18,224 bases of DNA, taken from NCBI GenBank assembly GCA_964344495.1, contig CAYFNI010000046.1:1-18224 (forward strand), in the 5' to 3' direction. Made by a program: the position numbers and the translations under genes. This DNA is from UBA6136 sp964344495. GTDB taxonomy: Bacteria; Pseudomonadota; Gammaproteobacteria; Methylococcales; Methylococcaceae. The notes beneath the pieces are model-generated. The model worked only from the letters and a program-made list of their open reading frames with translations. It made no database searches and was not told where the DNA came from. This document shows, in pieces, positions 1 through 6,289 of the stretch; within the stretch, counting starts at the first letter, position 1; each line of letters opens with the position of its first letter.

Positions 1-1
1 G

Positions 2-952
2 CGGTCGATTTCCGAGGTGGCTGAGGCCGATATCGAAGGTATGATCAACCGCTTGCGCGAACAGCGCAAAACCTGGCAAAACGTCGAGCGCGCTTCGGTG
101 TCAGGGGATCGGGTCGTGATCAGTTTCGAGGGGACTCAGGACGGTGAATCCTTCACCAACGGCCGTGTTGATGACTTCCCGGTTGTGCTGGGCTCAGGCC
201 AGATGATTCCGGGTTTCGAGGACAAGCTGACCGGCGTGGCGCCGGGCGCGGAGCTGGAATTTGATATCGTGTTCCCGGACACGTACCCGGGCGAAAAGCT
301 GGCCGGCAAGTCGGCCCATTTTTCCATCTCGCTCAGCAAGGTCGAGGAGTCGGTCATGCCCGAGGTGGATGCCGACTTCATCAAAACTTTCGGTATCCAG
401 AGTGGCGAATTGGCGGACTTCAAGTCCGACATCCGTGCCAACCTGGAGCGGGAGATGAAGCGGGCACTCAAATCCAGAACCAAAGGCTCGGTCATGGATC
501 AACTGTTCGACCGTAACCCGCTGAATCTGCCTGCGGTGCTGATTCAGGACGAGTTGAAGGATTTGTTGAAGCCCTACCGTGAATCGGCGCGCAAGCAGAA
601 GCAGGATCTGGATGAGGATGCGCTCAAGCAGCAACTGGAACCGATGGCGCGTCGCCGCGTGTCGCTGGCTCTCATTCTGGGCAAACTCATCGATGCGCAT
701 GGCGTGAAGGTGGATTCTGCGCGAGTCCGGGCGGCGGTGGAGGATCTCGCGGCCAGTTATGAGGATGGGGAGGAAGTCGTGCGTTGGTATTACGCCGATC
801 CGAGCCGTCTGCGTGAGGTCGAAAACATGGTCCTCGAGGACCAGATGGTCGATCTGATTCTTGAAAAGGCCAAGGTCACGGATGAATCAATCGATTTTCA
901 ATCCCTGATGCTGGCGGCTACCGGCAACCAGCGTTTCGGCGCACAGGTCTAA
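2..952 (+). CDS. tig: Trigger factor, 3' part (5' end outside window)
   Basis: Ribosome-associated chaperone and peptidyl-prolyl isomerase that meets nascent chains at the tunnel exit. The reading frame is open from base 2, so the GTG at 17 is an internal Val codon and not the start. The ribosome-binding N-terminal domain is missing. Visible first is the end of the N-domain linker, then the FKBP-type PPIase domain, from about GDRVVISFEG through the signature GSGQMIPGFED to the FSISLSKVEE strand. The long helical C-terminal chaperone domain follows to the TAA. About 316 residues are present, against roughly 430 for the E. coli protein. The gene lies 24 bases before the clpP ATG, the usual tig-clpP-clpX order, so co-transcription is likely. 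Identification rests on the FKBP signature and the context. Confidence 0.95.
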   Translation, partial: RSISEVAEADIEGMINRLREQRKTWQNVERASVSGDRVVISFEGTQDGESFTNGRVDDFPVVLGSGQMIPGFEDKLTGVAPGAELEFDIVFPDTYPGEKLAGKSAHFSISLSKVEESVMPEVDADFIKTFGIQSGELADFKSDIRANLEREMKRALKSRTKGSVMDQLFDRNPLNLPAVLIQDELKDLLKPYRESARKQKQDLDEDALKQQLEPMARRRVSLALILGKLIDAHGVKVDSARVRAAVEDLAASYEDGEEVVRWYYADPSRLREVENMVLEDQMVDLILEKAKVTDESIDFQSLMLAATGNQRFGAQV

Positions 953-976
953 AACGAGCAATTGGAGCGCAGGCCC

Positions 977-1606
977 ATGATTCAGGACAGGCAGGAAATG
1001 GATTTGGCAACACGGGCAACCGGTCTGGTGCCCATGGTCATCGAGCAGTCGGCGCGCGGTGAACGGGCCTTTGATATCTACTCCCGACTGCTCAAGGAGC
1101 GGGTGATTTTTCTGGTGGGCCAGGTCGAGGACTACATGGCCAATCTGGTCATTGCCCAATTACTGTTTCTGGAATCCGAAAACCCGGACAAGGATATTCA
1201 TCTCTACATCAATTCGCCCGGCGGTGTCGTTACCTCCGGTCTTGCGATCTATGACACCATGCAGTTCATCAAGCCGGATGTGAGCACGCTCTGCATCGGG
1301 CAGGCGGCCAGCATGGGGGCGCTGTTACTGGCAGGAGGCGCGGCCGGCAAGCGCTATTGCCTGCCGCACTCGCGCATGATGATCCATCAGCCTTTGGGCG
1401 GTTTTCAGGGGCAGGCCAGCGATATCGACATTCACGCACGCGAAATCCTCGCCGTGCGCGACCGTCTCAACCGCATCCTTGCCGACCACACGGGGCAGCC
1501 AATCGAGAAGATTGCCAACGATACGGATCGTGATAATTTCATGAGCGGCGAAGATGCGGTGAATTACGGCTTGATTGACAAGGTGCTCGACCGCAGATCG
1601 GTTTAA
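977..1606 (+). CDS. clpP: ATP-dependent Clp protease proteolytic subunit ClpP
   Basis: Serine protease subunit that forms the tetradecameric degradation chamber of ClpXP and ClpAP in the cytosol. I chose the ATG at 977 (209 residues) because a GGAG ribosome site at 964-967 lies 9 bases before it; a TTG at 962 would overlap that site. The catalytic triad is visible: Ser112 in GQAASMGA, His137 in MMIHQPLGG and Asp186 in DTDRDNFMS, each one residue beyond the E. coli precursor number. By comparison with E. coli, roughly the first 15 residues should be a propeptide removed before the GLVPMVIEQ segment. The length matches the family. It lies between tig and clpX, and the ClpX partner follows 75 bases downstream, so one transcript is likely. 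Nothing unusual was seen. Confidence 0.97.
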   Translation: MIQDRQEMDLATRATGLVPMVIEQSARGERAFDIYSRLLKERVIFLVGQVEDYMANLVIAQLLFLESENPDKDIHLYINSPGGVVTSGLAIYDTMQFIKPDVSTLCIGQAASMGALLLAGGAAGKRYCLPHSRMMIHQPLGGFQGQASDIDIHAREILAVRDRLNRILADHTGQPIEKIANDTDRDNFMSGEDAVNYGLIDKVLDRRSV

Positions 1607-1681
1607 GACAGGATACGGTTCTGGAGTATCCGCTGTGACTGACTGTGGTGTGCATGTAGAGAACCATTCGAGGAATGCCAA

Positions 1682-2962
1682 ATGAGCGACGATAAACGCG
1701 GAAAGGATAACGGTAAGCTCCTGTACTGCTCCTTTTGTGGCAAGAGTCAGAATGAAGTCCGCAAGCTGATTGCGGGACCGTCCGTGTTCGTGTGTGATGA
1801 GTGCGTGGAATTGTGCAATGACATCATCCGCGAGGAGTTGCAGGAGACCGCTGCATCCGGACTCGACAAGTTGCCCAAGCCAAAGGAGATCAAGCAGGTA
1901 CTGGATGAGTACGTCATCGGCCAGGAAAAGGCCAAGCGCACGCTGTCGGTGGCGGTGTACAACCATTACAAGCGACTGCGGGCCCAGGGTGCTTCACGCA
2001 AGAATGACGTCGAGCTCGCCAAGAGCAACATTCTGTTGATCGGACCCACCGGATCCGGCAAAACCCTCATGGCCGAAACATTGGCCCGACTGCTGGATGT
2101 CCCCTTCACCATCGCGGATGCCACGACCCTGACGGAAGCCGGCTATGTCGGCGAGGATGTGGAAAACATCATCCAGAAAATCCTGCAGAAATGTGATTAC
2201 GATGTCGAAAAAGCAGAATCCGGCATCGTCTACATTGATGAAATCGACAAGATATCGCGTAAATCCGATAACCCTTCGATTACCCGCGACGTGTCTGGCG
2301 AAGGGGTCCAGCAAGCCTTGCTGAAACTGATCGAGGGGACGGTAGCCGCCGTACCTCCCCAGGGTGGACGCAAGCATCCGCAACAGGAATTCCTGCAGGT
2401 TAATACCGCCAACATATTGTTCATTTGCGGGGGTGCTTTTGCGGGTCTCGACAAGGTCATTCGCGCGCGGTCGGAGAAGGGTGGCATCGGTTTCGCTGCC
2501 GATGTCAAAAGCAAGGACGATACGCGCAATGTCGGCGAGGTGCTCGCCGATGTCGAGGCCGAGGATTTGATCAAGTATGGCCTGATACCGGAATTTGTCG
2601 GGCGTCTGCCGGTTGTGGCCACACTTGAAGAACTGAGCGAGGATGCCTTGGTCCGCATCCTGAGCGAGCCGCGCAATGCCTTGGTGAAGCAATACAAGAA
2701 GCTGTTTGAAATGGAGGGCTGCGAGCTCGAAATTCAGGATGAGGCGTTGCATGACATCGCCCGTCGCGCCATGGAGCGCAAGACCGGCGCCCGTGGTCTA
2801 CGGACCATCCTTGAACATATCCTGCTCGATACCATGTATGAACTGCCGTCCGCCGAAGGGGTGAGCAAAGTGGTGATCGACCGACCAGTGATTCAGGGCG
2901 AGACCGAACCTCATCTCATCTATGAGGTCGTGGAAAAACAGTTGGCTGTGGCTGCGGACTGA
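1682..2962 (+). CDS. clpX: ClpX, ATPase and unfoldase subunit of ClpXP
   Basis: AAA+ unfoldase that recognises tagged substrates, unfolds them and threads them into ClpP. It has 426 residues (E. coli 424). The N-terminal zinc-binding domain has four cysteines at 16, 19, 38 and 41 (CSFC ... CDEC). The AAA+ module has Walker A GPTGSGKT at 121-128, the pore loop GYVG at 154-157, Walker B IVYIDEID at about 182-189, and the RKH pore element in the GGRKHPQQEF segment. The ATG at 1682 has a CGAGGAA ribosome site at 1669-1675 with 6 bases of spacing. A small inverted repeat (GGATAC 1611-1616, GTATCC 1626-1631) lies in the clpP-clpX gap. A strong intrinsic terminator follows the TGA, so the tig-clpP-clpX unit probably ends here. 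Confidence 0.98.
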   Translation: MSDDKRGKDNGKLLYCSFCGKSQNEVRKLIAGPSVFVCDECVELCNDIIREELQETAASGLDKLPKPKEIKQVLDEYVIGQEKAKRTLSVAVYNHYKRLRAQGASRKNDVELAKSNILLIGPTGSGKTLMAETLARLLDVPFTIADATTLTEAGYVGEDVENIIQKILQKCDYDVEKAESGIVYIDEIDKISRKSDNPSITRDVSGEGVQQALLKLIEGTVAAVPPQGGRKHPQQEFLQVNTANILFICGGAFAGLDKVIRARSEKGGIGFAADVKSKDDTRNVGEVLADVEAEDLIKYGLIPEFVGRLPVVATLEELSEDALVRILSEPRNALVKQYKKLFEMEGCELEIQDEALHDIARRAMERKTGARGLRTILEHILLDTMYELPSAEGVSKVVIDRPVIQGETEPHLIYEVVEKQLAVAAD

Positions 2963-2989
2963 GGCGGCAATGGACCGCACATAAATCTG

Positions 2990-3016
2990 AAAAGCCCGCT
3001 GTTGCGGGCTTTTCTC
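2990..3016 (+). terminator. Rho-independent terminator after clpX
   Basis: A perfect 10-base-pair stem, AAAAGCCCGC (2990-2999) with GCGGGCTTTT (3004-3013), closes a 4-base TGTT loop and ends in a T-rich tract. It lies 27 bases after the clpX stop and before the lon promoter. Because the stem begins with A residues it could also act in the other direction, but no minus-strand gene ends here. Confidence 0.9.
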
Positions 3017-3035
3017 TACGAGCCAGTCATTATGG

Positions 3036-3064
3036 CTTGCATTCGAGTCCGCCGGCCCCATATT
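3036..3064 (+). promoter_or_regulatory. Sigma-32 (RpoH) type heat-shock promoter of lon
   Basis: CTTGCAT at 3036-3042 and CCCCATATT at 3056-3064 are separated by 13 bases. The E. coli sigma-32 consensus is CTTGAAA, a spacer of similar length, then CCCCATNT. The -10 element is a full match and the -35 differs at one position. Transcription would start near 3070 and give a leader of about 40 bases. E. coli lon is a known heat-shock gene, which supports the reading. No strong sigma-70 promoter was seen in the same gap. Confidence 0.75.
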
Positions 3065-3108
3065 GTCTTTAACGTTTAATTTCCATCCCCTACCAAACCA
3101 GACACATC

Positions 3109-3822
3109 ATGGATACCAATACCGACGAGATCATCGGCCAGGATAAACGCATCCCTGTGCTTCCCCTCCGCGATGTGGTGGTCTATCCACATATGGTCAT
3201 TCCGCTGTTTGTCGGGCGGGAGAAGTCGATCCTCGCCCTCGACAATGCCATGAAAGATGGCAAGCAGGTGCTGTTGGTGGCCCAGAAGGAAGCCGAGGTC
3301 GATGATCCCGGGTTCGAGGACCTGTATGAGGTGGGAACGCTGTCCAATATCCTGCAGCTGCTCAAACTCCCCGATGGCACTGTGAAGGTACTGGTTGAGG
3401 GAGCCGAGCGCAGTCTGGTCCAGCAATTCCAGGAGGACGAGGGCTGCCTGTATGCACTCGTTGATGCCATGACGGAAGAGCAGGGCGCCGGGGAATCGGA
3501 GATGGATGTGCTGGCCCGCACAGTAGTCAGCACCTTCGATCAATACGTCAAACTCAACAAGCGCATTCCGCCGGAAGTGCTGAATTCACTGGCGGGTATT
3601 GATGATCCTAGCCGGCTGGCCGACACCATCGCCGCGCACATGACCATCAAGATCGAGGACAAGCAATCCATTCTGGAGGCGCCGCTGGTCACGCATCGGC
3701 TTGAACGACTGATGACCCTGATGGAGGGTGAAGTCGATATGCTCGAAATGGAAAAGCGCATCCGGGGTCGAGTCAAGCAGCAGATGGAGAAAAACCAGCG
3801 CGAGTATTATCTGAATGAGTAG
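3109..3822 (+). CDS. Lon N-terminal fragment (substrate-binding domain)
   Basis: This is the 237-residue product expected if the amber codon terminates translation. It holds the Lon N-terminal (LonN, PUA-like) domain, recognisable by IPVLPLRDVVVYPHMVIPLF near the start, LQLLKLPDGTVKVLVEG, and IPPEVLNSLAGIDDPSRLAD. The start of the long helical linker follows (EKRIRGRVKQQMEK). The domain normally takes part in substrate recognition and hexamer assembly. The fragment has no ATPase or protease residues and could not degrade proteins alone. Whether it is stable or made at all cannot be told from sequence. Confidence 0.5.
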   Translation: MDTNTDEIIGQDKRIPVLPLRDVVVYPHMVIPLFVGREKSILALDNAMKDGKQVLLVAQKEAEVDDPGFEDLYEVGTLSNILQLLKLPDGTVKVLVEGAERSLVQQFQEDEGCLYALVDAMTEEQGAGESEMDVLARTVVSTFDQYVKLNKRIPPEVLNSLAGIDDPSRLADTIAAHMTIKIEDKQSILEAPLVTHRLERLMTLMEGEVDMLEMEKRIRGRVKQQMEKNQREYYLNE

Positions 3823-5529
3823 ATGAAGGCAATTCAGAAAGAGTTGGGTGATATCGAGGATGCGCCGAGCGAACTGGATGAACTGGCTGAAAAGATCCAC
3901 AAGGCCGGAATGCCCCAGGCTGCACGCACCAAAGCTGAATCGGAGATGAGCAAGCTTCGGCAGATGCCGCCGATGTCGGCCGAGGCCACCGTTGTCAGAA
4001 ACTATATCGACTGGATGGTGGCGATGCCCTGGAAAAAGCGCAGCAAGGTCAACCATGATCTGGCTTACGCTGAAACGATTCTGGAGGAGGAGCACTACGG
4101 CTTGGACAAGGTCAAGGAACGCATCCTTGAGTATCTTGCCGTCCAGCAAAGAGTGAGAAAGCTCAAGGGTCCGATTCTCTGCCTCGTAGGTCCGCCGGGT
4201 GTCGGCAAGACCTCGCTTGGCCAGTCCATAGCGCGGGCCACCAACCGCAAGTACGTCAGAATGGCGTTAGGCGGTGTCCGGGACGAAGCGGAGATTCGTG
4301 GCCATCGGCGAACCTACATCGGTTCCATGCCAGGCAAAGTGCTGCAAAATCTCAGCAAGGTCAAAACCCGAAACCCGATGTTCATGCTGGATGAGATCGA
4401 CAAGATGGCGATGGACTTCAGGGGTGATCCTGCATCCGCGCTGCTGGAAGTGCTGGACCCCGAGCAGAACCATACCTTCAACGATCATTATCTGGAGGTG
4501 GATTTTGACTTGTCCGATGTGATGTTCGTGGCGACTGCCAACACGCTCAACATTCCGGCACCGCTGCTCGACCGTATGGAAGTCATCCGTCTGGCGGGCT
4601 ATACCGAAGACGAGAAGCTGAATATCGCTCTGCGCTATCTCATTCCAAAGCAGATCAAGAATAACGGCCTCAAGGAAAGTGAAATCCATGTCAGTGACAC
4701 GGCAGTGCGGGACATCATCCGCTACTACACGCGGGAGGCCGGCGTTCGCGGGCTCGAAAGAGAAATTTCGAAAATCTGCCGAAAGGTCGTGAAGGCATTG
4801 CTGCTGAAGCCGGTCTCCAAGCGCGTCAATGTCACCCATCGGAATCTGGAGGACTATCTGGGCGTCCCGAGATACCGCTACGGTCAGGCGGAGGAGAACG
4901 ATCAGGTGGGGCAGGTAACAGGCTTGGCGTGGACCGAGGTGGGCGGCGAGTTGTTGACCATCGAGTCTGTGATCATGCCCGGTACCGGCAAGCAAACCTA
5001 TACCGGCAAATTGGGTGAGGTGATGCAGGAGTCAATTCAAACGGCCATTACCGTCGCTCGCACCCGAGCCGAGTCACTGGGGATTGATCCGACGTTCTAC
5101 CAGAAGCATGATGTCCATATCCACGTGCCCGAAGGGGCCACGCCCAAGGACGGTCCAAGTGCTGGCATTGGCATGTGTACGGCGCTGGTGTCCGCGTTGA
5201 CCGGCATCGCTGTCAAATCGACTGTAGCGATGACGGGGGAGATCACCCTGCGCGGCGAAGTCCTGCCGATCGGCGGCTTGAAAGAGAAGCTATTGGCGGC
5301 CCACCGTGGCGGGATTACAACCGTCCTGATTCCTAAAGACAATGAGCGCGACTTGGCAGATATTCCAAAAAATATCAAGCAAAGCCTGACCATTGTGCCG
5401 GTACGCTGGATTGATGACGTGCTGATGTATGCGTTGCAGCATAAACCGGAACCTATCGTCGCGACGGGTGTGGAGTCATCGGGCGTCAGTGCCGCATCTG
5501 GCGCTACCCCACCCCTTGTTGCGCATTAG
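3823..5529 (+). CDS. Lon C-terminal fragment (AAA+ and protease domains)
   Basis: This is a 568-residue frame starting at the ATG that directly follows the amber codon. It keeps the rest of the helical linker, AAA+ Walker A GPPGVGKT at 123-130 (361-368 in full-length count), Walker B FMLDEIDKM, and the sensor region FVATANTLNIPAPLLDR. The protease domain has catalytic Ser684 in the KDGPSAG motif and Lys727 in GGLKEKLLAA (full-length count). No good Shine-Dalgarno site precedes the ATG, so expression would depend on reinitiation after the adjacent TAG, or on readthrough. The C-terminus is extended and rich in Ala, Ser and Pro compared with E. coli. Whether such a fragment would be active without the N-domain is not known from sequence. 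Confidence 0.5.
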   Translation: MKAIQKELGDIEDAPSELDELAEKIHKAGMPQAARTKAESEMSKLRQMPPMSAEATVVRNYIDWMVAMPWKKRSKVNHDLAYAETILEEEHYGLDKVKERILEYLAVQQRVRKLKGPILCLVGPPGVGKTSLGQSIARATNRKYVRMALGGVRDEAEIRGHRRTYIGSMPGKVLQNLSKVKTRNPMFMLDEIDKMAMDFRGDPASALLEVLDPEQNHTFNDHYLEVDFDLSDVMFVATANTLNIPAPLLDRMEVIRLAGYTEDEKLNIALRYLIPKQIKNNGLKESEIHVSDTAVRDIIRYYTREAGVRGLEREISKICRKVVKALLLKPVSKRVNVTHRNLEDYLGVPRYRYGQAEENDQVGQVTGLAWTEVGGELLTIESVIMPGTGKQTYTGKLGEVMQESIQTAITVARTRAESLGIDPTFYQKHDVHIHVPEGATPKDGPSAGIGMCTALVSALTGIAVKSTVAMTGEITLRGEVLPIGGLKEKLLAAHRGGITTVLIPKDNERDLADIPKNIKQSLTIVPVRWIDDVLMYALQHKPEPIVATGVESSGVSAASGATPPLVAH

Positions 5530-5580
5530 AAGCAGCAATACATGCACTTTCTGGGGGCGTTTTTCCGGCTCCCGGTAAAA

Positions 5581-5630
5581 TCAGCCAAACCCCTGTTGTA
5601 GCTTGCTTGACAGGGGTTTTCACCGGCTGA
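5581..5630 (+). terminator. Rho-independent terminator after lon
   Basis: AAACCCCTGT (5587-5596) pairs perfectly with ACAGGGGTTT (5610-5619) around a 13-base loop. An outer arm, TCAGCC (5581-5586) with GGCTGA (5625-5630), can extend it past a 5-base bulge. The TTTT at 5617-5620 supplies a short U tract. It begins about 50 bases after the lon stop. Confidence 0.75.
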
Positions 5631-5636
5631 TAAATT
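5607..5636 (+). promoter_or_regulatory. Candidate sigma-70 promoter of hupB
   Basis: A perfect -35 hexamer TTGACA at 5607-5612 is followed by a weak -10 candidate, GATAAA at 5629-5634 (spacing 16) or TAAATT at 5631-5636 (spacing 18); each matches TATAAT at 4 of 6 positions. It lies about 100 bases before the hupB ATG and overlaps the lon terminator stem. This is a match by eye only. Confidence 0.4.
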
Positions 5637-5735
5637 CCAATACGTGGGGTTCGTGGAGCGCCAGTAGCACTCTGAATTAGGTCCATGGAATCCGTTTTGG
5701 CGTCAACAAATCTCATACCTAACAATGGGGGAATT

Positions 5736-6008
5736 ATGAATAAGGCTGAATTAATCGAAGCAATCGCTGATGCTGCTGATTTGACCAAAGCAGATGCGGG
5801 TCGTGCCTTGGAGGGTATGGTGAGTGCCATCACTGCAGCACTTAAGAAGGGTGATACCGTGTCTCTGGTAGGCTTTGGCTCCTTCCAGGTCAAGGAGCGT
5901 GCGGCGCGTCAGGGTCGTAATCCACAGACCGGCAATACCATCACGATCTCTGCGGCAAAAATTCCTTCCTTCAAGGCTGGCAAAGCACTTAAAGATGCTG
6001 TAAACTGA
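5736..6008 (+). CDS. hupB: DNA-binding protein HU, beta type
   Basis: A 90-residue histone-like protein that binds and bends DNA without strong sequence preference and helps organise the nucleoid. The sequence starts MNKAELIEAIADAADLTKA and contains the family landmarks: the VSLVGFGSF turn, the DNA-binding arm with GRNPQTGNTI (the conserved Pro that intercalates DNA), and the C-terminal helix PSFKAGKALKDAVN. The ATG at 5736 has a GGGGGAA ribosome site 5 to 10 bases upstream; the frame is open further upstream but no homology is expected there. The position directly after lon is the Pseudomonas order and supports the HU-beta assignment. In E. coli, unpaired HU-beta is a Lon substrate, which matters here because lon is interrupted. 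Confidence 0.97.
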   Translation: MNKAELIEAIADAADLTKADAGRALEGMVSAITAALKKGDTVSLVGFGSFQVKERAARQGRNPQTGNTITISAAKIPSFKAGKALKDAVN

Positions 6009-6019
6009 CAAGCTTTCCA

Positions 6020-6095
6020 GGGTGCTTAGCTCAGCTGGGAGAGCATCGCCCTTACAAGGCGAGGGTCGTAGGTTCGATCCCTACAGCACCCACCA
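6020..6095 (+). tRNA. tRNA-Val (anticodon TAC)
   Basis: A complete 76-base cloverleaf. The acceptor arm GGGTGCT pairs with AGCACCC, the D-arm has AGCTCAGCTGGGAGAGC, and the anticodon stem TCGCC/GGCGA closes the loop CTTACAA with anticodon TAC at 6053-6055. The T-arm contains GGTTCGATCC. The 3' CCA is encoded at 6093-6095. It closely resembles E. coli tRNA-Val(UAC) and lies 11 bases after hupB, so it may be co-transcribed with it. Confidence 0.97.
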
Positions 6096-6099
6096 AATT

Positions 6100-6176
6100 G
6101 GAGCGGTAGTTCAGTTGGTCAGAATACCGGCCTGTCACGCCGGGGGTCGCGGGTTCGAGCCCCGTCCGCTCCGCCA
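6100..6176 (+). tRNA. tRNA-Asp (anticodon GTC)
   Basis: A complete 77-base cloverleaf beginning four bases after tRNA-Val. The acceptor arm GGAGCGG pairs with CCGCTCC, the anticodon loop CTGTCAC has GTC at 6134-6136, the T-arm contains GGGTTCGAGCCCC, and CCA is encoded at 6174-6176. It is very similar to E. coli tRNA-Asp. The Val-Asp pair between hupB and ppiD is also what I recall from Pseudomonas. Confidence 0.97.
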
Positions 6177-6182
6177 CACGTC

Positions 6183-6216
6183 AAAAACCCCGCAGTCATA
6201 TGCGGGGTTTTTTTTT
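6183..6216 (+). terminator. Rho-independent terminator after the tRNA pair
   Basis: AAAAACCCCGCA (6183-6194) pairs perfectly with TGCGGGGTTTTT (6201-6212) around a 6-base loop, followed by an uninterrupted run of nine T (6208-6216). This is the strongest terminator in the window and separates the hupB-tRNA transcript from ppiD. Confidence 0.93.
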
Positions 6217-6289
6217 AGCGATAACACAAGCCCCCCCTGTTGGGCTGTCTATCACTTCTATCGTCATTTTTGTACAAAGGGTACTCGGT

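Larger units (their letters stand above)
3109..5529 (+). pseudogene. lon: Lon protease gene interrupted by an in-frame amber codon
   Basis: The full frame has 806 codons plus the terminal TAG and aligns end to end with E. coli Lon (784 residues): N-domain, helical linker, AAA+ and Ser-Lys protease. Codon 238, TAG at 3820-3822, falls in the segment read as LNE-stop-MKAIQKELG, where E. coli has LNEQMKAIQKELG. A single CAG-to-TAG change explains it. No other frame damage is visible, and all catalytic motifs survive downstream. An ATG follows the TAG directly, so reinitiation could give a split protein. The ATG start at 3109 lacks an obvious Shine-Dalgarno sequence but fits the family length. The gene has its own heat-shock promoter and terminator. 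Options are a sequencing error, a recent null mutation, or expression as two pieces. TAG is the natural stop of this frame and of the ecotin gene, which argues against amber recoding. Confidence 0.85.

Noticed and set aside
859..910. CTTGAAA in the end of tig as a heat-shock -35 for clpP
   Set aside because: No CCCCAT-like -10 lies at the right distance; the nearest CCCTGAT is more than 35 bases away.
1575..1607. TTGACA near the end of clpP as a promoter for clpX
   Set aside because: No acceptable -10 hexamer occurs at 15 to 19 bases spacing.
3820..3822. Amber codon as a recoded amino acid such as pyrrolysine
   Set aside because: The same frame and the ecotin gene end in TAG as normal stops, the residue expected is an ordinary Gln, and neither tRNA here reads amber.
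6229..6279. AGCCC/GGGCT hairpin and TTTGTACAAA palindrome before ppiD as an operator
   Set aside because: Both are short and match no regulator site I can name; they may be chance.
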